A stretch of 64,000 bases of DNA. Origin: Marthasterias glacialis. Its lineage: Eukaryota > Echinodermata > Asteroidea > Forcipulatida > Asteriidae. The stretch covers positions 14,108,076-14,172,075 of the forward strand of contig OU452229.1 of the NCBI GenBank assembly GCA_911728455.2. The letters are read 5' to 3'. The stretch's first letter is position 1. More model-generated notes on the stretch are below. The model saw nothing but the letters and a program-made list of their open reading frames with translations. It ran no database searches and was not told the DNA's origin. The letters are not shown here.

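Overview
This is animal nuclear DNA: AT-rich, with genes split into short exons, consensus GT/AG introns of hundreds of bases to 12.7 kb, poly-T and A-rich simple repeats, and many short inverted-repeat mobile elements. Nothing bacterial or viral was recognised. The two genes (a MEOX-class homeobox gene and a single KMT2C/KMT2D-type gene) and the repeat landscape fit an invertebrate deuterostome. My best guess is an echinoderm, perhaps a sea star, but the species assignment is inference.

Layout. 1-5301 lies upstream of the homeobox exon (probably intronic) and holds two hammerhead-like hairpins and a perfect 50-bp hairpin. 5302-5477 and 18163-18444 are the last two coding exons of a MEOX (Mox) gene on the + strand, separated by a 12.7-kb intron that splits the homeodomain between positions 44 and 45. 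The MEOX 5' coding exon is outside the window. Its 3' UTR starts at 18445 and could end at any of several poly(A) signals up to about 22.8 kb. About 22.8-30.8 kb is intergenic, with an A-rich tract, a SINE and scattered CTCF-like motifs.

From a promoter-like block at about 30.8 kb to the window end is the 5' part of a very large + strand gene homologous to KMT2C/KMT2D (MLL3/MLL4, Drosophila Lpt+trr). I could chain 27 coding exons from an ATG at 31364 to the window edge at 64000. All 26 junctions keep reading frame and give about 1,210 residues: an N-terminal AT-hook, a first extended PHD plus three further PHD-type fingers, a basic linker with a second AT-hook-like motif, a second cluster of three PHD-type fingers, a basic and His-rich linker, and the conserved FPSYLQEAFFGK-type segment. 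The HMG box, C-terminal ePHD, FYRN/FYRC and SET domains would lie beyond the window. The products would act in the nucleus: MEOX as a mesodermal DNA-binding regulator, and the KMT2 protein as the large subunit of the enhancer H3K4 mono-methyltransferase (COMPASS-like) complex. Nothing shows they work together beyond being neighbours.

Introns and intergenic DNA are crowded with short non-autonomous inverted-repeat elements of at least six families. The most notable are a GGGAGACTTTT foldback family, several copies of which carry a CTCF-like core in the terminal repeat, and a family with TTTCATAGAGCTGCTTAAGC ends. No new multi-gene biological system is visible. The unusual signals are repeat structures, candidate regulatory motifs and small oddities of the KMT2 gene.
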